A stretch of 64,000 bases of DNA from Sinisalibacter aestuarii. GTDB taxonomy: Bacteria > Pseudomonadota > Alphaproteobacteria > Rhodobacterales > Rhodobacteraceae. The position numbers were made by a program, and so were the translations under genes. This document shows positions 16,507-26,590 of the stretch, in pieces. The stretch covers positions 1 through 64,000 of the forward strand of contig NZ_BROH01000002.1 of the NCBI RefSeq assembly GCF_027923545.1. Reading direction: 5' to 3'. How positions within the stretch are numbered: the first letter of the stretch is position 1; every line of letters starts with the position of its first letter. Under the pieces are notes generated by a model. That model worked only from the letters and a program-made list of their open reading frames with translations, was not told where the DNA came from and searched no databases.

Positions 16507-17408
16507 TCCAGTGAAAGGCTTCTGATTTGGCGCAGCTCCTCCACCGCCTGCGGGGCAAGGCGGAGGGTCGGGCGCTGCGGGTTGCGCATGTCGATAACGG
16601 TCACGTTGCGGGCGAGAAGGTCCTGCGCCTGATCGAGCGCGAGCACCTGTTCCAGCGCCGCGACCGGGTTCTGTTCGGGAAGGCGGATCACCCTGGCCTC
16701 GGACAGCCAGATGTCCCAGCGCCGCTCGCTCACCCGCACCAGGCCGCGCAGCCTATCGGCCAGCGGCGCGGCGGCGGCGATGAGCGCCATCGCCTCGGGC
16801 ACGTTCGCATCGGCCCCCGCCCCAGCGACCAGCGGCAGATCGGCGCGCGCCGAGCGGTCGGTGACGGTGGCGACGCGGTGGCCGGTGGCGTCGATCAGCT
16901 CGATCGAGCCGGGCGCGCGCCAGACCAGCGCCGGCTGGCGTTCCTGCACCGCGAGTTCCAGCACGCCGCCGGGGCGGATGCGCACATCCACCTTCTCGAT
17001 CACGTCGAGCGCGGCGATCTGGCTCTGGATCACGTCGAGATCGAGATCGAAGGACGAGACCGGAAAATCCACCGGCACCAATTCGCGGATCGCGGTATCG
17101 ACCACCGGGGTCGCCCCCTCGACGGCCATCAGCTTGACCATGAATTCGGGCCGCGTCTCGATCGAGCGGCGCACCTCTTCGACCTTCCCGGCGATGGCAT
17201 AGCGATTGGCCGGATTGGCGAGATACCAGCCGGCGACGGTGAGGATCAGGAAGGCCGGCAGCCCCACCCGCATCAGCGACCGGTAGAGCGGCGTGAGCCA
17301 CATCCGCTGCACCTTGTAGGTCAGACGCGACGGCGCCGGATCGCGGCGCGGCGTTTTCGACCGTTTATGGGCGGCGATCTCGGAGCGCGAGGGCGTCAGC
17401 GGTTGCAT
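16503..17408 (-). CDS. ftsQ: Cell division protein FtsQ
   Basis: 301 residues. A basic cytoplasmic N-terminus of about 40 residues precedes one membrane segment (LMRVGLPAFLILTVAGWYLA). The POTRA domain follows (FMVKLMAVEGATPVVDTAIREL), then the FtsQ beta domain with IEKVDVRIRPGGVLELAVQERQ. FtsQ recruits FtsB/FtsL to the divisome. Its start lies inside the ddl 3' end (13-bp overlap). Confidence 0.95.
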   Translation of the reverse strand: MQPLTPSRSEIAAHKRSKTPRRDPAPSRLTYKVQRMWLTPLYRSLMRVGLPAFLILTVAGWYLANPANRYAIAGKVEEVRRSIETRPEFMVKLMAVEGATPVVDTAIRELVPVDFPVSSFDLDLDVIQSQIAALDVIEKVDVRIRPGGVLELAVQERQPALVWRAPGSIELIDATGHRVATVTDRSARADLPLVAGAGADANVPEAMALIAAAAPLADRLRGLVRVSERRWDIWLSEARVIRLPEQNPVAALEQVLALDQAQDLLARNVTVIDMRNPQRPTLRLAPQAVEELRQIRSLSLE

Positions 17409-18316
17409 GAAGCATCCTCCACCATCCAGGCGCAGAGCTGGCCGAAGGTCATCCCCGCCGCCGCCGCCTGTTCGGGCGCGAGCGAAGTGGGCGTCATCCC
17501 CGGCTGGGTGTTGGTCTCGATCACGATCAGCCCGTCAAGGCCACGGGTCTCGTCCCAGCGGAAATCGGTCCGGCTGACGCCCCGGCAGCCCAGCACGTCA
17601 TGGGCCGTCAGCGCATAGTCGAGGCAATAAAGCGTGATTTCCTGAGGGATTTCGGCGGGCACCACGTGGCGCGAACCGCCCTCGGCATATTTGGCGTGGT
17701 AGTCATACCAGCCATCGGTGATGATCTCGGTCACGCCCAGCGCCCGGTCGCCCACCACGGTGGTGGTCAGCTCGCGGCCCGGCACATATTCCTCGACCAT
17801 CATCACATCGGGGCTGCCCTCGGCCAGTTTCGGCGGCGTATTCGCCCCTTCGGCAACGATATAGACGCCGACCGACGAGCCCTCGTTATAGGGCTTCACC
17901 ACATAGGGCGGCTCCATCACATGGCGGCGCTGGATCGTCTCGGCGGGCCAGAGGCCGCTCTTGGCGACCGGCAGCCCGGCGGTGCGGAAGGCGGCCTTGG
18001 CGCGCTCCTTGTCCATCGCGAGCGCCGAGGCGAGCACGCCGGAATGGGTGTAGGGAATGCGCAGCCATTCGAGGATGCCCTGCACGCAGCCATCTTCGCC
18101 CCAGCGGCCATGCAGTGCGTTGAAGGCGACATCGGGCTTGATCTGTTCGAGACGCGCACAGAGGTCGGGGCCTGCATCGACCTCGACCACCGTATATCCC
18201 TCATCGCGGAGTGCGGCGGCGCATTCGCGCCCTGTTGAAAGCGACACCTCCCGCTCAGCGGAAGGTCCACCCATAAGTACCGCAACCATGAGGGCTTGCC
18301 TGCTCGACTTGCCCAC
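17396..18316 (-). CDS. ddl: D-alanine--D-alanine ligase
   Basis: 306 residues, ATP-grasp. N-terminal VLMGGPSAEREVSLSTG is the Ddl signature. The central YNEGSSVGVYIV is the ATP-binding loop. The C-terminal IETNTQPGMTPTSLAPEQA carries the Mg-binding Asn, and TDFRWDE a metal Asp. It makes the D-Ala-D-Ala dipeptide used by MurF. It is separated by 45 bp from murB and overlaps ftsQ. Confidence 0.97.
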   Translation of the reverse strand: MGKSSRQALMVAVLMGGPSAEREVSLSTGRECAAALRDEGYTVVEVDAGPDLCARLEQIKPDVAFNALHGRWGEDGCVQGILEWLRIPYTHSGVLASALAMDKERAKAAFRTAGLPVAKSGLWPAETIQRRHVMEPPYVVKPYNEGSSVGVYIVAEGANTPPKLAEGSPDVMMVEEYVPGRELTTTVVGDRALGVTEIITDGWYDYHAKYAEGGSRHVVPAEIPQEITLYCLDYALTAHDVLGCRGVSRTDFRWDETRGLDGLIVIETNTQPGMTPTSLAPEQAAAAGMTFGQLCAWMVEDASCNR

Positions 18317-18361
18317 TGTCTGCCTCGTTACCCGGCCTTGATAATGGCCGATTATTGCTCG

Positions 18362-19291
18362 TTATTCCGGCGCAGGTTCGCCCACGCGCATGATTTCCCA
18401 TTCTAGCGTGATGCCGGTCTGATCGTAAACAGTTTTTCGCACCTGCTCGCCAAGGTTTTCAAGCTCCGCGGCGCTCGCACCACCGGCATTGGTGAGGAAA
18501 TTCGCGTGTTTGGGGTTCATCTGCGCGCCGCCGAGCGTGGCGCCCCGCAGGCCGGCATCGTCGATCAGCTTCCATGCTTTCAGGTCGTGCACGTCATCCG
18601 CCCGCCCGGTCGAGGAAAACCCGGCCGGATTGCGGAAGGTGGAGCCTGCCGTGCGGTCTTTCGACGGCTGGGTCTCATCGCGCCTGGCAAGCTGGGCCGC
18701 CATCCGCGCCGCCAGCTCCTCCGGCTCGCCCACAATGCCCTCGAAGGTGGCCGAGGTCAGCACCCAGCCCTCCGGCAGCGCCGATTGACGGTATTGAAAG
18801 GCCAGATCGTCGGCGCTGAGCACCACCCGGTCGCCGGCCCGCGTCACCGCCGTGGCCGAACGGAACACATCCGCCGTATAGGTGCCGTAGCAGCCCGCAT
18901 TCATCTTCACCGCGCCGCCCACGGCGCCCGGGATCGTGCGCAGGAAGGTGAGGTCAACCCCCGCCTCCGCCGCACGGCGTGCGACATGCGCATCCAGCGC
19001 CGCCGCCCCGGCGCGCACCGTGGTGCCGTCGATCTCGATACCGTTGAAGCCGCGCCCGAGCCGGATCACCACGCCGCGAATACCGCCATCGCGCACGATC
19101 AGGTTGGACCCCACCCCCATCGGAAACACCGGCACCGACGGGTCGAGCGCCGCGAGGAACTCGGCCAGGTCGTCTTCGTCGGCGGGCAGGAAGAGCGCAT
19201 CCGCCGGGCCGCCGACCCGCATCCAGGTGAGATCGGAGAGCGGGCGGTTTTCGGTGAGCGTGCCGCGCACGGGGGGGAGTTCGAGCGTCAT
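18362..19291 (-). CDS. murB: UDP-N-acetylenolpyruvoylglucosamine reductase MurB
   Basis: 309 residues. The FAD-binding domain shows [19 protein letters not shown] and [34 protein letters not shown] and the catalytic serine segment [16 protein letters not shown] are present, with [20 protein letters not shown] near the end. It reduces the enolpyruvyl group to form UDP-MurNAc with NADPH. It lies after the DUF2484 pair. Confidence 0.97.
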   Translation of the reverse strand: MTLELPPVRGTLTENRPLSDLTWMRVGGPADALFLPADEDDLAEFLAALDPSVPVFPMGVGSNLIVRDGGIRGVVIRLGRGFNGIEIDGTTVRAGAAALDAHVARRAAEAGVDLTFLRTIPGAVGGAVKMNAGCYGTYTADVFRSATAVTRAGDRVVLSADDLAFQYRQSALPEGWVLTSATFEGIVGEPEELAARMAAQLARRDETQPSKDRTAGSTFRNPAGFSSTGRADDVHDLKAWKLIDDAGLRGATLGGAQMNPKHANFLTNAGGASAAELENLGEQVRKTVYDQTGITLEWEIMRVGEPAPE

Positions 19292-19336
19292 GCCGCTTGG
19301 GTAGCTTCTGACGCGCGGCGGGGCAAGGGCAAGGCG

Positions 19337-19591
19337 TCAGCCATAGCGGCGGACCATGCGTTTCAGCCAGCGCCACAGGTAGATCGCCGGCCAGCGCAGC
19401 ATCGAGGCGCCCGCCGCCAGCACCACCAGGCCGATGATCGGACCGCTCTCGAATGTCACCCAGCCGACGATGGGAATACCCGTGACGATCAGCACCCAGG
19501 CGGCAGGCCAGTGCCCGCGCCGCGACGGTGCGAGCGCGATCAGGTTCGCGACGAGCGCCCAGAGCGCGGCGGCGATCAGCGACGGGGTCAT
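19337..19591 (-). CDS. DUF2484 family small membrane protein (second copy)
   Basis: 84 residues beginning MTPSLIAAALWALVANLIAL, with three hydrophobic segments and a basic tail WRWLKRMVRRYG. It is a paralogue of the next gene: the two start with the same eight residues and have the same length. The start overlaps the stop of that gene (ATGA). DUF2484 proteins are found beside murB in Rhodobacteraceae; no function is known. Confidence 0.85.
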   Translation of the reverse strand: MTPSLIAAALWALVANLIALAPSRRGHWPAAWVLIVTGIPIVGWVTFESGPIIGLVVLAAGASMLRWPAIYLWRWLKRMVRRYG

Positions 19592-19842
19592 GTCGGGCGC
19601 TCCGGGTTCTGGCCGCGCGCCTTGGCGATCAGGTAGAGGAGCGGACGGCGGAACATCGACAGGAAGGCGAATAGCGCCAGCGCCGTCCAGATCCAGCCGT
19701 TCTGATAGCCGACCCAGATCATCAGCGGCACCGCCGTCAGCAGCAGGACCGAGCCGGGAATGGCCTGATACCGGATCGGGAAAAAGGCGGTGACGGCGCC
19801 GAGCAGCACCCAGAACGCAGCGGCGATGAGAGAGGGGGTCAT
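19588..19842 (-). CDS. DUF2484 family small membrane protein (first copy)
   Basis: 84 residues, MTPSLIAAAFWVLLGAVTAF and onward, with hydrophobic segments and a basic C-terminus (LLYLIAKARGQNPERPT). It is a tandem paralogue of the following gene. Its start overlaps the APC permease stop by 4 bp and its stop overlaps the start of the second copy. This places the pair firmly inside the wall-synthesis operon. Confidence 0.85.
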   Translation of the reverse strand: MTPSLIAAAFWVLLGAVTAFFPIRYQAIPGSVLLLTAVPLMIWVGYQNGWIWTALALFAFLSMFRRPLLYLIAKARGQNPERPT

Positions 19843-21041
19843 GGCAAGGTCTCCGCGATATGGGCGACAAGCAGTGCTCCGGCCCCGGCAATGCCGAGCC
19901 AGGGCATATAGGCGGGCACCGCAAAGGGCAGCGCGCGGCGCTGGCGGTGAAGGCCGATCAACGCGGCGTTGACGATGATGAACACGGCCAGCAGCGCCAG
20001 GGTGGTGTATTCGGCCAGCGTCGAAACCGGCAGCGCCAGCGCGGCGGCGATGGTGGCGGCCCCGGCCAGCAGCGTGGCCAGCACCGGCGTGCCGAAGCGC
20101 GGATGGGCGCGGTGGAAGATCGTGAGCGAAGGCGCCCGGCGGCCCAGCCCGAACAACACGCGCGCCGCCATGACGATCTGCGCCAGCACCCCGTTCAGCG
20201 CCGCGGCAACAGCGATGGCGGAGAGAAACAGCGATGAACGGCCCGTCGTCTCCCAGACCAGCGCGAGCGGGCGCTCGGAGGCGCCCAGCGCCTCGACCGG
20301 CACCGCGCGCAGGGCGGCGAGCGTGACGAGGGCGTAGAGCAGCGCGGTGACCAGAAGCGCCACGAGGATCGCGCGCGGCATCGAGCGCACCGGATCGCGC
20401 GCTTCCTCGGCCATGTTCACCAGATCGTCGAAGCCGAGAAAGGCAAAGAAGGCAAAGACCGTCGCCGCCACCAGCCCGGCAAGCGCGAGCGGCGGCGGGC
20501 CGCTGGCGAGCGCCTCGCTCCAGCCTTCGGTGGGCACGGCCACCGCCCCGGCCCAGCCGACCATCAGCAGCCCGGCCACCTCGACCAGCGTGAGCAGCGC
20601 CGCGAAGGTCAGGCTTTCGACCACGCCAAAAACCGCAAGCAGCGTGAGCGCCACGCCAAGGCCGATGATCGCCGCGGCCGGCGGCACGGCAAGGAGCGCC
20701 TGCAAATATCCGACACCGCCCCGCAGCACGGCGGCCCCGCCGACGACGCCGGCGGCGATGTTGATCCAGCCCACCAGCATGGCGAGCCAGTGCTGGCGCA
20801 AGCCCTTTTCGACATAGGCGCTGTCGCCCGCCGCTTCGGGGATGGCGGCGGAGAGCGCGGCATAGGAGAGCGCCGAGGGAACGGCGATCAGCCCGGCGAC
20901 GAGAAAGGCCACCGGCGCCCAGATCCCGGCAGCGCCGGCGGCATGGCCGACAAGCACATAGATCCCCGCCCCCACCATGATGCCGATGCCGTAGAGGGTG
21001 AGGAGCGGCGTGCCGAGCGACTTTTTCAGCGTTTCACTCAT
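19839..21041 (-). CDS. APC-superfamily amino acid permease
   Basis: 400 residues with about twelve hydrophobic segments. The N-terminal LYGIGIMVGAGIYVLVG is the APC substrate-site helix 1 with the unwound GAGIYV motif. FAFFAFLGFDDLVNMAEEARDP is the conserved helix-6 and loop block. The start MSETLKKSLG at 21041 is preferred over the upstream MARGRRA. The substrate is unknown; amino acid uptake is likely. It is inserted between murC and the DUF2484 genes and reads with them, overlapping the first by ATGA. Confidence 0.88.
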   Translation of the reverse strand: MSETLKKSLGTPLLTLYGIGIMVGAGIYVLVGHAAGAAGIWAPVAFLVAGLIAVPSALSYAALSAAIPEAAGDSAYVEKGLRQHWLAMLVGWINIAAGVVGGAAVLRGGVGYLQALLAVPPAAAIIGLGVALTLLAVFGVVESLTFAALLTLVEVAGLLMVGWAGAVAVPTEGWSEALASGPPPLALAGLVAATVFAFFAFLGFDDLVNMAEEARDPVRSMPRAILVALLVTALLYALVTLAALRAVPVEALGASERPLALVWETTGRSSLFLSAIAVAAALNGVLAQIVMAARVLFGLGRRAPSLTIFHRAHPRFGTPVLATLLAGAATIAAALALPVSTLAEYTTLALLAVFIIVNAALIGLHRQRRALPFAVPAYMPWLGIAGAGALLVAHIAETLP

Positions 21042-21114
21042 GGCCCGCCGCCCTCGCGCCATGTGCGGCGGGCCGGGCCTGCCGAAAGGGGATATGCTGC
21101 GCCGCGGTCAAGGA

Positions 21115-22515
21115 TCAGTCTTTGAGCCTCGCTTCCAGCCCGCGCGCCCAGGCCGAGATCGTGCCGGCGCCGAGGCAGACCACGATATCGCCCGGCCGGG
21201 CCTCGGCCCGCACCAGCGCCACAAGGTCATCCTCCGAGGTCACCGCCAATGCATGGCGATGGCCGTGCGCGGTGAGGCCCGCCACCAGATCGTCGCGGGT
21301 CGCGCCGGCAATCGGCTCTTCCCCGGCGGCGTAGACTTCGGCGATGCCCACCACGTCGGCATCGTTGAAACAGGTGCAGAAATCTTCGAACAGGCTGTGC
21401 AATCGGGTGTAGCGATGCGGCTGGTGCACCGCGATGACCCGCCCGTCGCTGGCCTGGCGCGCCGCTTTCAGCACGGCGGCGATCTCCACCGGATGGTGGC
21501 CGTAATCGTCGATGATCGGAATGCCCTGCCACTCGCCCACCTTGGTGAAGCGGCGGTTGACGCCGCCGAAGCTGGCCAGAGCCGCGCGGATCTCGTCGCG
21601 CTTCATGCCAAGGTGGCGGGCCACGGCCACGGCGGCCAGAGCGTTGGACACGTTATGGTCGCCCGGCATCGGCAGGGTGCAGCCCTCGATCTTCGTGCCT
21701 TCGGCGTTCAGCTCGATATCGAAATGCGCCACCCCGGCCTTGTAGCTGAGATTGACCGCGCGCACATCGGCCTGGGCGTTGAAGCCGAAGGTGACGACGC
21801 GCCGGTCGGTGATCCGGCCCACCAGCGATTGCACCTCCGGGTGGTCGGTGCAGCACACGGCAATGCCGTAGAACGGAATGCCCGAGACGAAATCGTAAAA
21901 CCCCTCGCGCAGCGTGTCGAAATCGCCCCAATGGTCCATGTGCTCGGGGTCGATATTCGTCACCACCGCGATGGTGGCGGGCAGGCGGTTGAAGGTGCCG
22001 TCGCTCTCATCGGCCTCCACCACCATCCATTCGCCCTCGCCCATCCGGGCGTTGGAGCCATAGGCGTGGATGATGCCGCCATTCACCACGGTCGGGTCCA
22101 GCCCGCCCTTCTCAAGCAATTCCGCCATCATCGTGGTGGTGGTGGTTTTGCCATGGGTGCCGGCGATGGCGATGTTGGATTTGAGCCGCATGAGTTCGGC
22201 CAGCATCTCGGCGCGGCGCACCACCGGCAGGCCACGGGCGCGGGCGGTGTCGAGCTCGGGATTGCCCGGCTTGATCGCGGAGGAAATCACCACGACTTCG
22301 GCGTTTTCGAGGTTCTCGGCCTTCTGGCCGATGAAAATCTCGGCCCCCAGCGCCGCCAGCCGCTCGGTGATCGCGGTCGATTTGAGGTCAGACCCCTGCA
22401 CCCGGTAGCCGTGGTTCAGCAGCACTTCGGCAATCCCCGACATGCCGATCCCGCCGATGCCGACAAAGTGGATCGGACCCATTTCGGTGGGAAGCTTGGT
22501 CGCGGCGGCGTTCAT
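21115..22515 (-). CDS. murC: UDP-N-acetylmuramate--L-alanine ligase MurC
   Basis: 466 residues, full length. Residues 17-29 [13 protein letters not shown] form the N-terminal UDP-binding loop, and [17 protein letters not shown] the P-loop. The Mur central signature [11 protein letters not shown] and [16 protein letters not shown] in the C-terminal ligase domain are present. It adds L-alanine to UDP-MurNAc. The start overlaps the murG stop (ATGA). Confidence 0.97.
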   Translation of the reverse strand: MNAAATKLPTEMGPIHFVGIGGIGMSGIAEVLLNHGYRVQGSDLKSTAITERLAALGAEIFIGQKAENLENAEVVVISSAIKPGNPELDTARARGLPVVRRAEMLAELMRLKSNIAIAGTHGKTTTTTMMAELLEKGGLDPTVVNGGIIHAYGSNARMGEGEWMVVEADESDGTFNRLPATIAVVTNIDPEHMDHWGDFDTLREGFYDFVSGIPFYGIAVCCTDHPEVQSLVGRITDRRVVTFGFNAQADVRAVNLSYKAGVAHFDIELNAEGTKIEGCTLPMPGDHNVSNALAAVAVARHLGMKRDEIRAALASFGGVNRRFTKVGEWQGIPIIDDYGHHPVEIAAVLKAARQASDGRVIAVHQPHRYTRLHSLFEDFCTCFNDADVVGIAEVYAAGEEPIAGATRDDLVAGLTAHGHRHALAVTSEDDLVALVRAEARPGDIVVCLGAGTISAWARGLEARLKD

Positions 22516-23627
22516 GTCTTGTCTTTCCGGGTCTTGGCGGCGAGGTCTTCCACCAGCGCGACGAGCGCCTCGGTGGCATCGGGTTTGCCCTGTGAGAGCG
22601 CGGCGGCGGCCATTTGCTCGGCGCCGTGCGGATCGTTCAGAACCAGCGCGATGTGCTCCGAGAGCATGTCGGCGTCAAGCCGGCTTTCGGGGATCAGGAT
22701 CGCCCCGCCCGCCTCGGCCAGCCCGCGCGCATTGGCGGTCTGGTGATCGTCCATCGCGGAAGGCAGCGGGATCAGGATCGAGGGCCGCCCGACCACGCTG
22801 ATATCGGCCACCGACGAGGCCCCGGCCCGGCTGATCACGAGTTGCGCATCGGCCAGACGGCGCGGCACATCGTTGAAAAAGCCCTGCACTTCGGCGCGGA
22901 TGCCGTGATGATTATAGGCGGCGGCGACCGCCTCGGCATCTTCGTCGCGGGCCTGCTGGCTCACGGTCACATGCCCGCGCAACGCCTCGGGCAGCCGGGC
23001 GATGGCGGCGGGCACGGTCTCCGACAGGATGCGCGCGCCCTGGCTGCCGCCGATCACCAGCACCTGCATCGGGTAATCGCCGGGCGCGATATAGCCCGCG
23101 CCCGCCCGGTCCGCGATGGCGCCGCGCACCGGGTTGCCGGTATGCACCGGATGCGCACCCGCAGGCATCGGCGCGGTCGGCCAGGTGCCACAAGCCACGT
23201 AGCCCACACGGCCCGCGAAGCGGCGATTGACCCGGCCGAGCACGCCGTTCTGTTCATGGATCATGCGCGGCAGGCGCAAGAGCGTGGCCGCCACGAGCGC
23301 CGGGATCGAGGGGTATCCGCCAAAGCCGATCACCACATCTGGCCGGTCGCGCAGGAAACCGAAGGTCGCGCCGATCACGCCGCCGAAAATGCGAAACGGC
23401 ACCGCGAGCCGTGCCAGCACACCGCCGCGCGCGAAGGTGGCGGAGGAAACCCGGTCAACCTCCACCACATGCGGAAAGCCGCCGGTGTAGCGCGCGCCGC
23501 GCGCATCGGTCGAGAGTTTCACCCGCCAGCCCCGCCGGATCATCGCCTCGGCCAGCGCCTGCGCGGGGAACATATGCCCGCCGGTGCCGCCGGCGGCCAT
23601 CACCAGAAGCGGCGCGCGGCGGCTCAT
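22512..23627 (-). CDS. murG: Lipid II synthase MurG (GlcNAc transferase)
   Basis: 371 residues, GT28 family. The first G-loop is [35 protein letters not shown] and [13 protein letters not shown] follow. The C-terminal nucleotide site is [13 protein letters not shown] and [13 protein letters not shown]. It transfers GlcNAc to lipid I on the inner face of the membrane. The start MSRRAPLL at 23627 overlaps the ftsW stop (ATGA), so the much longer upstream frame is not used. Confidence 0.97.
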   Translation of the reverse strand: MSRRAPLLVMAAGGTGGHMFPAQALAEAMIRRGWRVKLSTDARGARYTGGFPHVVEVDRVSSATFARGGVLARLAVPFRIFGGVIGATFGFLRDRPDVVIGFGGYPSIPALVAATLLRLPRMIHEQNGVLGRVNRRFAGRVGYVACGTWPTAPMPAGAHPVHTGNPVRGAIADRAGAGYIAPGDYPMQVLVIGGSQGARILSETVPAAIARLPEALRGHVTVSQQARDEDAEAVAAAYNHHGIRAEVQGFFNDVPRRLADAQLVISRAGASSVADISVVGRPSILIPLPSAMDDHQTANARGLAEAGGAILIPESRLDADMLSEHIALVLNDPHGAEQMAAAALSQGKPDATEALVALVEDLAAKTRKDKT

Positions 23628-24796
23628 CTGCCGCTCCGGCCATGGCCGAGAACGTCGCCAATCTTGCCCTGTGGCCGGGTGCGGGTGAAGGCGAGCAGCA
23701 TCCCCACCGCGAAGCCGGTGGCGATCAGCGAGGAGCCGCCGTAGCTCACGAAGGGCAGCGTCATCCCCTTGGCGGGCAGGAGCCGCACGGCCACGCCCAT
23801 ATTGATCAACGCCTGCACGCCGAACATCGCGGTCAGCCCGGTGCCGGCAAGGCGGATGAACGGATCGCGTTCCTGGATCAGCCGGATGAAGCTGCGCACC
23901 ACCACCGTGGCGTAAAGCCCGATGATGACCATGACGAGGAACAACCCGTATTCTTCCGCCGCGACGGCGATGATGAAATCGGTATGGGCATCGGGAAGTG
24001 ACCATTTCACCTGCCCCTCACCCACGCCAACGCCGAAAATCCCACCCTCGCGGATCGCGTTGGTGGCGTAGCCGATCTGGGTGGTCGGGTCGATCTCGGT
24101 CGAGAGGAAGCCGTCGATCCGGCGGGCGAAATGCTCGGAATGCTCATAGGCGACCATGCCGCCCATCACCACGATGCCGGCGGCGCCGACGATCAGCACA
24201 TAGGGCGCCCCGGCGACGAAATACATCACCCCCCAGCCAAACAGCACCAGCGCCGACTGGCCGAAATCGGGCTGCATGGCGAGGAACCCGACCACCACCG
24301 TGGTCAGCACCAGCGACATCGTCTTGCCCGGCGGGCCGCCGATCTCCTGGCTCGCGGCGATCAGCCAGGCCACGGTGATGACGAAGACGGGTTTGAGAAA
24401 TTCGGACGGTTGCAGCGAGGCGAAGCCGAGCGAATACCAGCGCACCGCGCCCTTGCCGAAATCGGTGCCGAACACCGGCAGCATGATCAGCGCGGCGAAG
24501 GCGAAGAAGAAGCCCACCACGCCGATCCTGCGCACGAGCTGCGGGCTCATCATCGTGGTGGCGAACATCACCGCGAAGGCCATGACGCCGAAGGCCACCT
24601 GGCGCTCGACGTAATAGAACGGATGCAGCCCGTTGCGCTCGGCCAGCGGCGGCGAGGCGGCAAGGCCGAGCAGCAGCCCGATTGCGAATAGTAGAAGGAT
24701 CGCGGAGACCGACCATTTGTCGATCGTGCGCCACCAGCGGGGCAGGATCGGATCACCGTCCTGCCGCGGGGTGGCGCCATACACCATCTCGGTCAT
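23624..24796 (-). CDS. ftsW: Peptidoglycan polymerase FtsW (SEDS family)
   Basis: 390 residues with ten or so membrane segments. Family markers are [20 protein letters not shown], the loop with [18 protein letters not shown], and the C-terminal [25 protein letters not shown] (written here in overlapping parts: [16 protein letters not shown]). It pairs with FtsI for septal glycan synthesis. The start [14 protein letters not shown] is chosen at 24796; an upstream ATG at 24838 is less conserved. Confidence 0.95.
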   Translation of the reverse strand: MTEMVYGATPRQDGDPILPRWWRTIDKWSVSAILLLFAIGLLLGLAASPPLAERNGLHPFYYVERQVAFGVMAFAVMFATTMMSPQLVRRIGVVGFFFAFAALIMLPVFGTDFGKGAVRWYSLGFASLQPSEFLKPVFVITVAWLIAASQEIGGPPGKTMSLVLTTVVVGFLAMQPDFGQSALVLFGWGVMYFVAGAPYVLIVGAAGIVVMGGMVAYEHSEHFARRIDGFLSTEIDPTTQIGYATNAIREGGIFGVGVGEGQVKWSLPDAHTDFIIAVAAEEYGLFLVMVIIGLYATVVVRSFIRLIQERDPFIRLAGTGLTAMFGVQALINMGVAVRLLPAKGMTLPFVSYGGSSLIATGFAVGMLLAFTRTRPQGKIGDVLGHGRSGR

Positions 24797-24927
24797 CTGA
24801 ACCGCCCGGGCTTTGCCCTGTAACTCTGCCTCAATCACGCCCGGGTTTTTCCCGGGTCACCAAACAGGATAACCGCAAAGGCGCCCCAGCGCCAGAGATT
24901 GTTGCCCTGCCTGCCCGCGCAAGACGG

Positions 24928-25848
24928 CTATAGCGGCGAGGAGGATTTGCGCGGCTTGTCGCGGTTGAGGCCGAGCTGACGTTCGCGCCAGATGATCAGG
25001 ATGCCGGCCAGCACGATCAGCGCGGCGCCGGCCAGCGTCATGCTGGTGGGCACTTCGGCGAAGATGAAATAACCGATGGCGATGGCGAAGAGCATCGAGG
25101 CATAATCGAACGGCGCCACCACCGAGGCATGGGCGAAGCGGTAGGCCGAGGTGAGCATCCCCTGCCCGACGCCGCCGAACAGCCCGGCGAGGATGAGCAG
25201 CATCGCATCGCGCCCGGTGGGCAGGACCCAGCCGAACGGGATGGTCAGAAGCGAAAACGCCGTCGACGACAGGGTGAAGTAGAACACCACCGTGGCCGCG
25301 CGTTCGGTGGCGACCATCTTGCGGATGAAGATCTGCGCCAGCGCCGCGAAGGTGGCCGACATCAGCACCAGCATCGCCCCCAGCGCCTGCCGCGCGCCCA
25401 GATGGCCCTCCGACACGGCGGTGAGTTGCGGCGCGAGCACGATCATCACGCCGACGAGGCCAAGCCCGACGGCGGTGAGCCGGAAGATGCGCACCTGTTC
25501 GCCCAGGAACATGGCGGCGAAGACCACGGTCAGGATCGGTGCGGCATAGGACAGCGCCGTCACCTCCGGCAGCGGCAGAAGCTGCAGCCCGGCAAAGCCC
25601 AGCCCCATCGCCGACGTGCCCACCACGCCGCGCCAGACATGGCTCATCGGCTTGTGCGTGTGCAGCCCGACTCTCAGCTCCCGCCGCCAGGCAAGCCAGC
25701 CGAGGATGACCGGGAAGGCGAAGAGCGAGCGGAAGAACACCACCTCGCCCGCCGGCACCCGGCCCTCCGTGGCCTTGATCAGCGATTGCATCACCACGAA
25801 AGCGGTGACGGCGCCGAGCTTGAGGAGGATGCCGAGGGTCGGGTTCAT
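24928..25848 (-). CDS. DMT-superfamily (EamA) transporter
   Basis: 306 residues, ten predicted membrane segments, two EamA repeats (about 5-140 and 150-290). Typical are SALSYAAPI-like motifs (VTALSYAAPILTVVFAAMFL) and the second-repeat HASVVAPFDYASMLFAIAIG. An ATG at 25848 lies next to a GTG at 25854; either could be the start. It belongs to the S-adenosylmethionine or rarely characterised metabolite-exporter group; the substrate is unknown. It interrupts the usual murD-ftsW adjacency. Confidence 0.88.
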   Translation of the reverse strand: MNPTLGILLKLGAVTAFVVMQSLIKATEGRVPAGEVVFFRSLFAFPVILGWLAWRRELRVGLHTHKPMSHVWRGVVGTSAMGLGFAGLQLLPLPEVTALSYAAPILTVVFAAMFLGEQVRIFRLTAVGLGLVGVMIVLAPQLTAVSEGHLGARQALGAMLVLMSATFAALAQIFIRKMVATERAATVVFYFTLSSTAFSLLTIPFGWVLPTGRDAMLLILAGLFGGVGQGMLTSAYRFAHASVVAPFDYASMLFAIAIGYFIFAEVPTSMTLAGAALIVLAGILIIWRERQLGLNRDKPRKSSSPL

Positions 25849-25930
25849 GCCCACTTCAGAGCACGAGGGCGCGACCGGAGCAAGGCAGTCCAGGCGATGC
25901 GCGGCCTGCCGGTCCGGCGAAACGTTGCGG

Positions 25931-26098
25931 CTATTGCTCGGCGGGAGCTTTCGGCGGCTTTTTCTGCTTGGGCTCCGAAGCCGGCTTTTGCGCGGCGGCG
26001 GCGCGGGCGCGATAGCTCCACCGGCTGCGGCGCGGCGAGGCCTTCTCGCTCAGGAATTCCTTGAGATCAAATGGCTTCTTGGGAACAGAGTATCCCAT
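25931..26098 (-). CDS. Small basic hypothetical protein (55 residues)
   Basis: Begins MGYSVPKKPFDLKEFLSEKA, then an Arg/Ala/Lys/Pro-rich tail ending KQKKPPKAPAEQ. A strong ribosome site GGAAGG lies 8 nt before the ATG. No family was recognised. The composition suggests a disordered, possibly nucleic-acid-binding protein. It is shorter than most gene-finder cutoffs. It lies 83 bp upstream of the DMT gene and could be cotranscribed with it. Confidence 0.5.
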   Translation of the reverse strand: MGYSVPKKPFDLKEFLSEKASPRRSRWSYRARAAAAQKPASEPKQKKPPKAPAEQ

Positions 26099-26280
26099 GT
26101 CTTATCCTTCCCTGCGGCTTGCGCGACGATCTGGAAGCAAAGCGGCGGAGCCCTGCCCCGCCGCCTCACCTCCCGGCATCAATGCCCACGGCGCATACTG
26201 GCTCCCTCGGGAACCGCGCCGTCCAACACCATTTGCCGGGTATACACACCCCGCCGCGCAGGCGTGCGCGGCGAGCGTAG

Positions 26281-26442
26281 TCATTCCTGGATTCTTTTTG
26301 ACAATACGATGCGCGACTCGGGCCGCGGATCGGCGACCATCCAACGGAAGAAATCGGCCCAACGTTCATCCGGCCCGCTGCCATTGCTGGCAGCCCGATC
26401 AATCTCCGCGCGTCTGGGGGTCTCGGTCTTTCGGGCGCTCAC
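26281..26442 (-). CDS. Small hypothetical protein with GTG start (53 residues)
   Basis: From a GTG at 26442 the product reads VSARKTETPRRAEIDRAA and continues with ERWADFFRWMVADPRPESRI to a stop at 26281. GGAGGG lies 6 nt before the GTG. The tryptophan/phenylalanine-rich middle part suggests a folded helix rather than random translation. No family recognised; support comes from the ribosome site and composition. Confidence 0.4.
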   Translation of the reverse strand: MSARKTETPRRAEIDRAASNGSGPDERWADFFRWMVADPRPESRIVLSKRIQE

Positions 26443-26590
26443 GGCGTGCCCTCCATAACACCCCGAGAGGGGATCCCGGCGATGCCATGGATATGGGCGC
26501 GCGCAGGGTCGAATACAACCAGATGTGAAATTATTTTTCACAATCCAGCGCGATTGCGCAACTTCCTCTCACAAAAGCCGGAATCCGGCG

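Noticed and set aside
26102-26362. Arginine-rich minus-strand frame of 86 residues
   Set aside because: No ribosome site, overlaps the better-supported 53-residue frame, low complexity.
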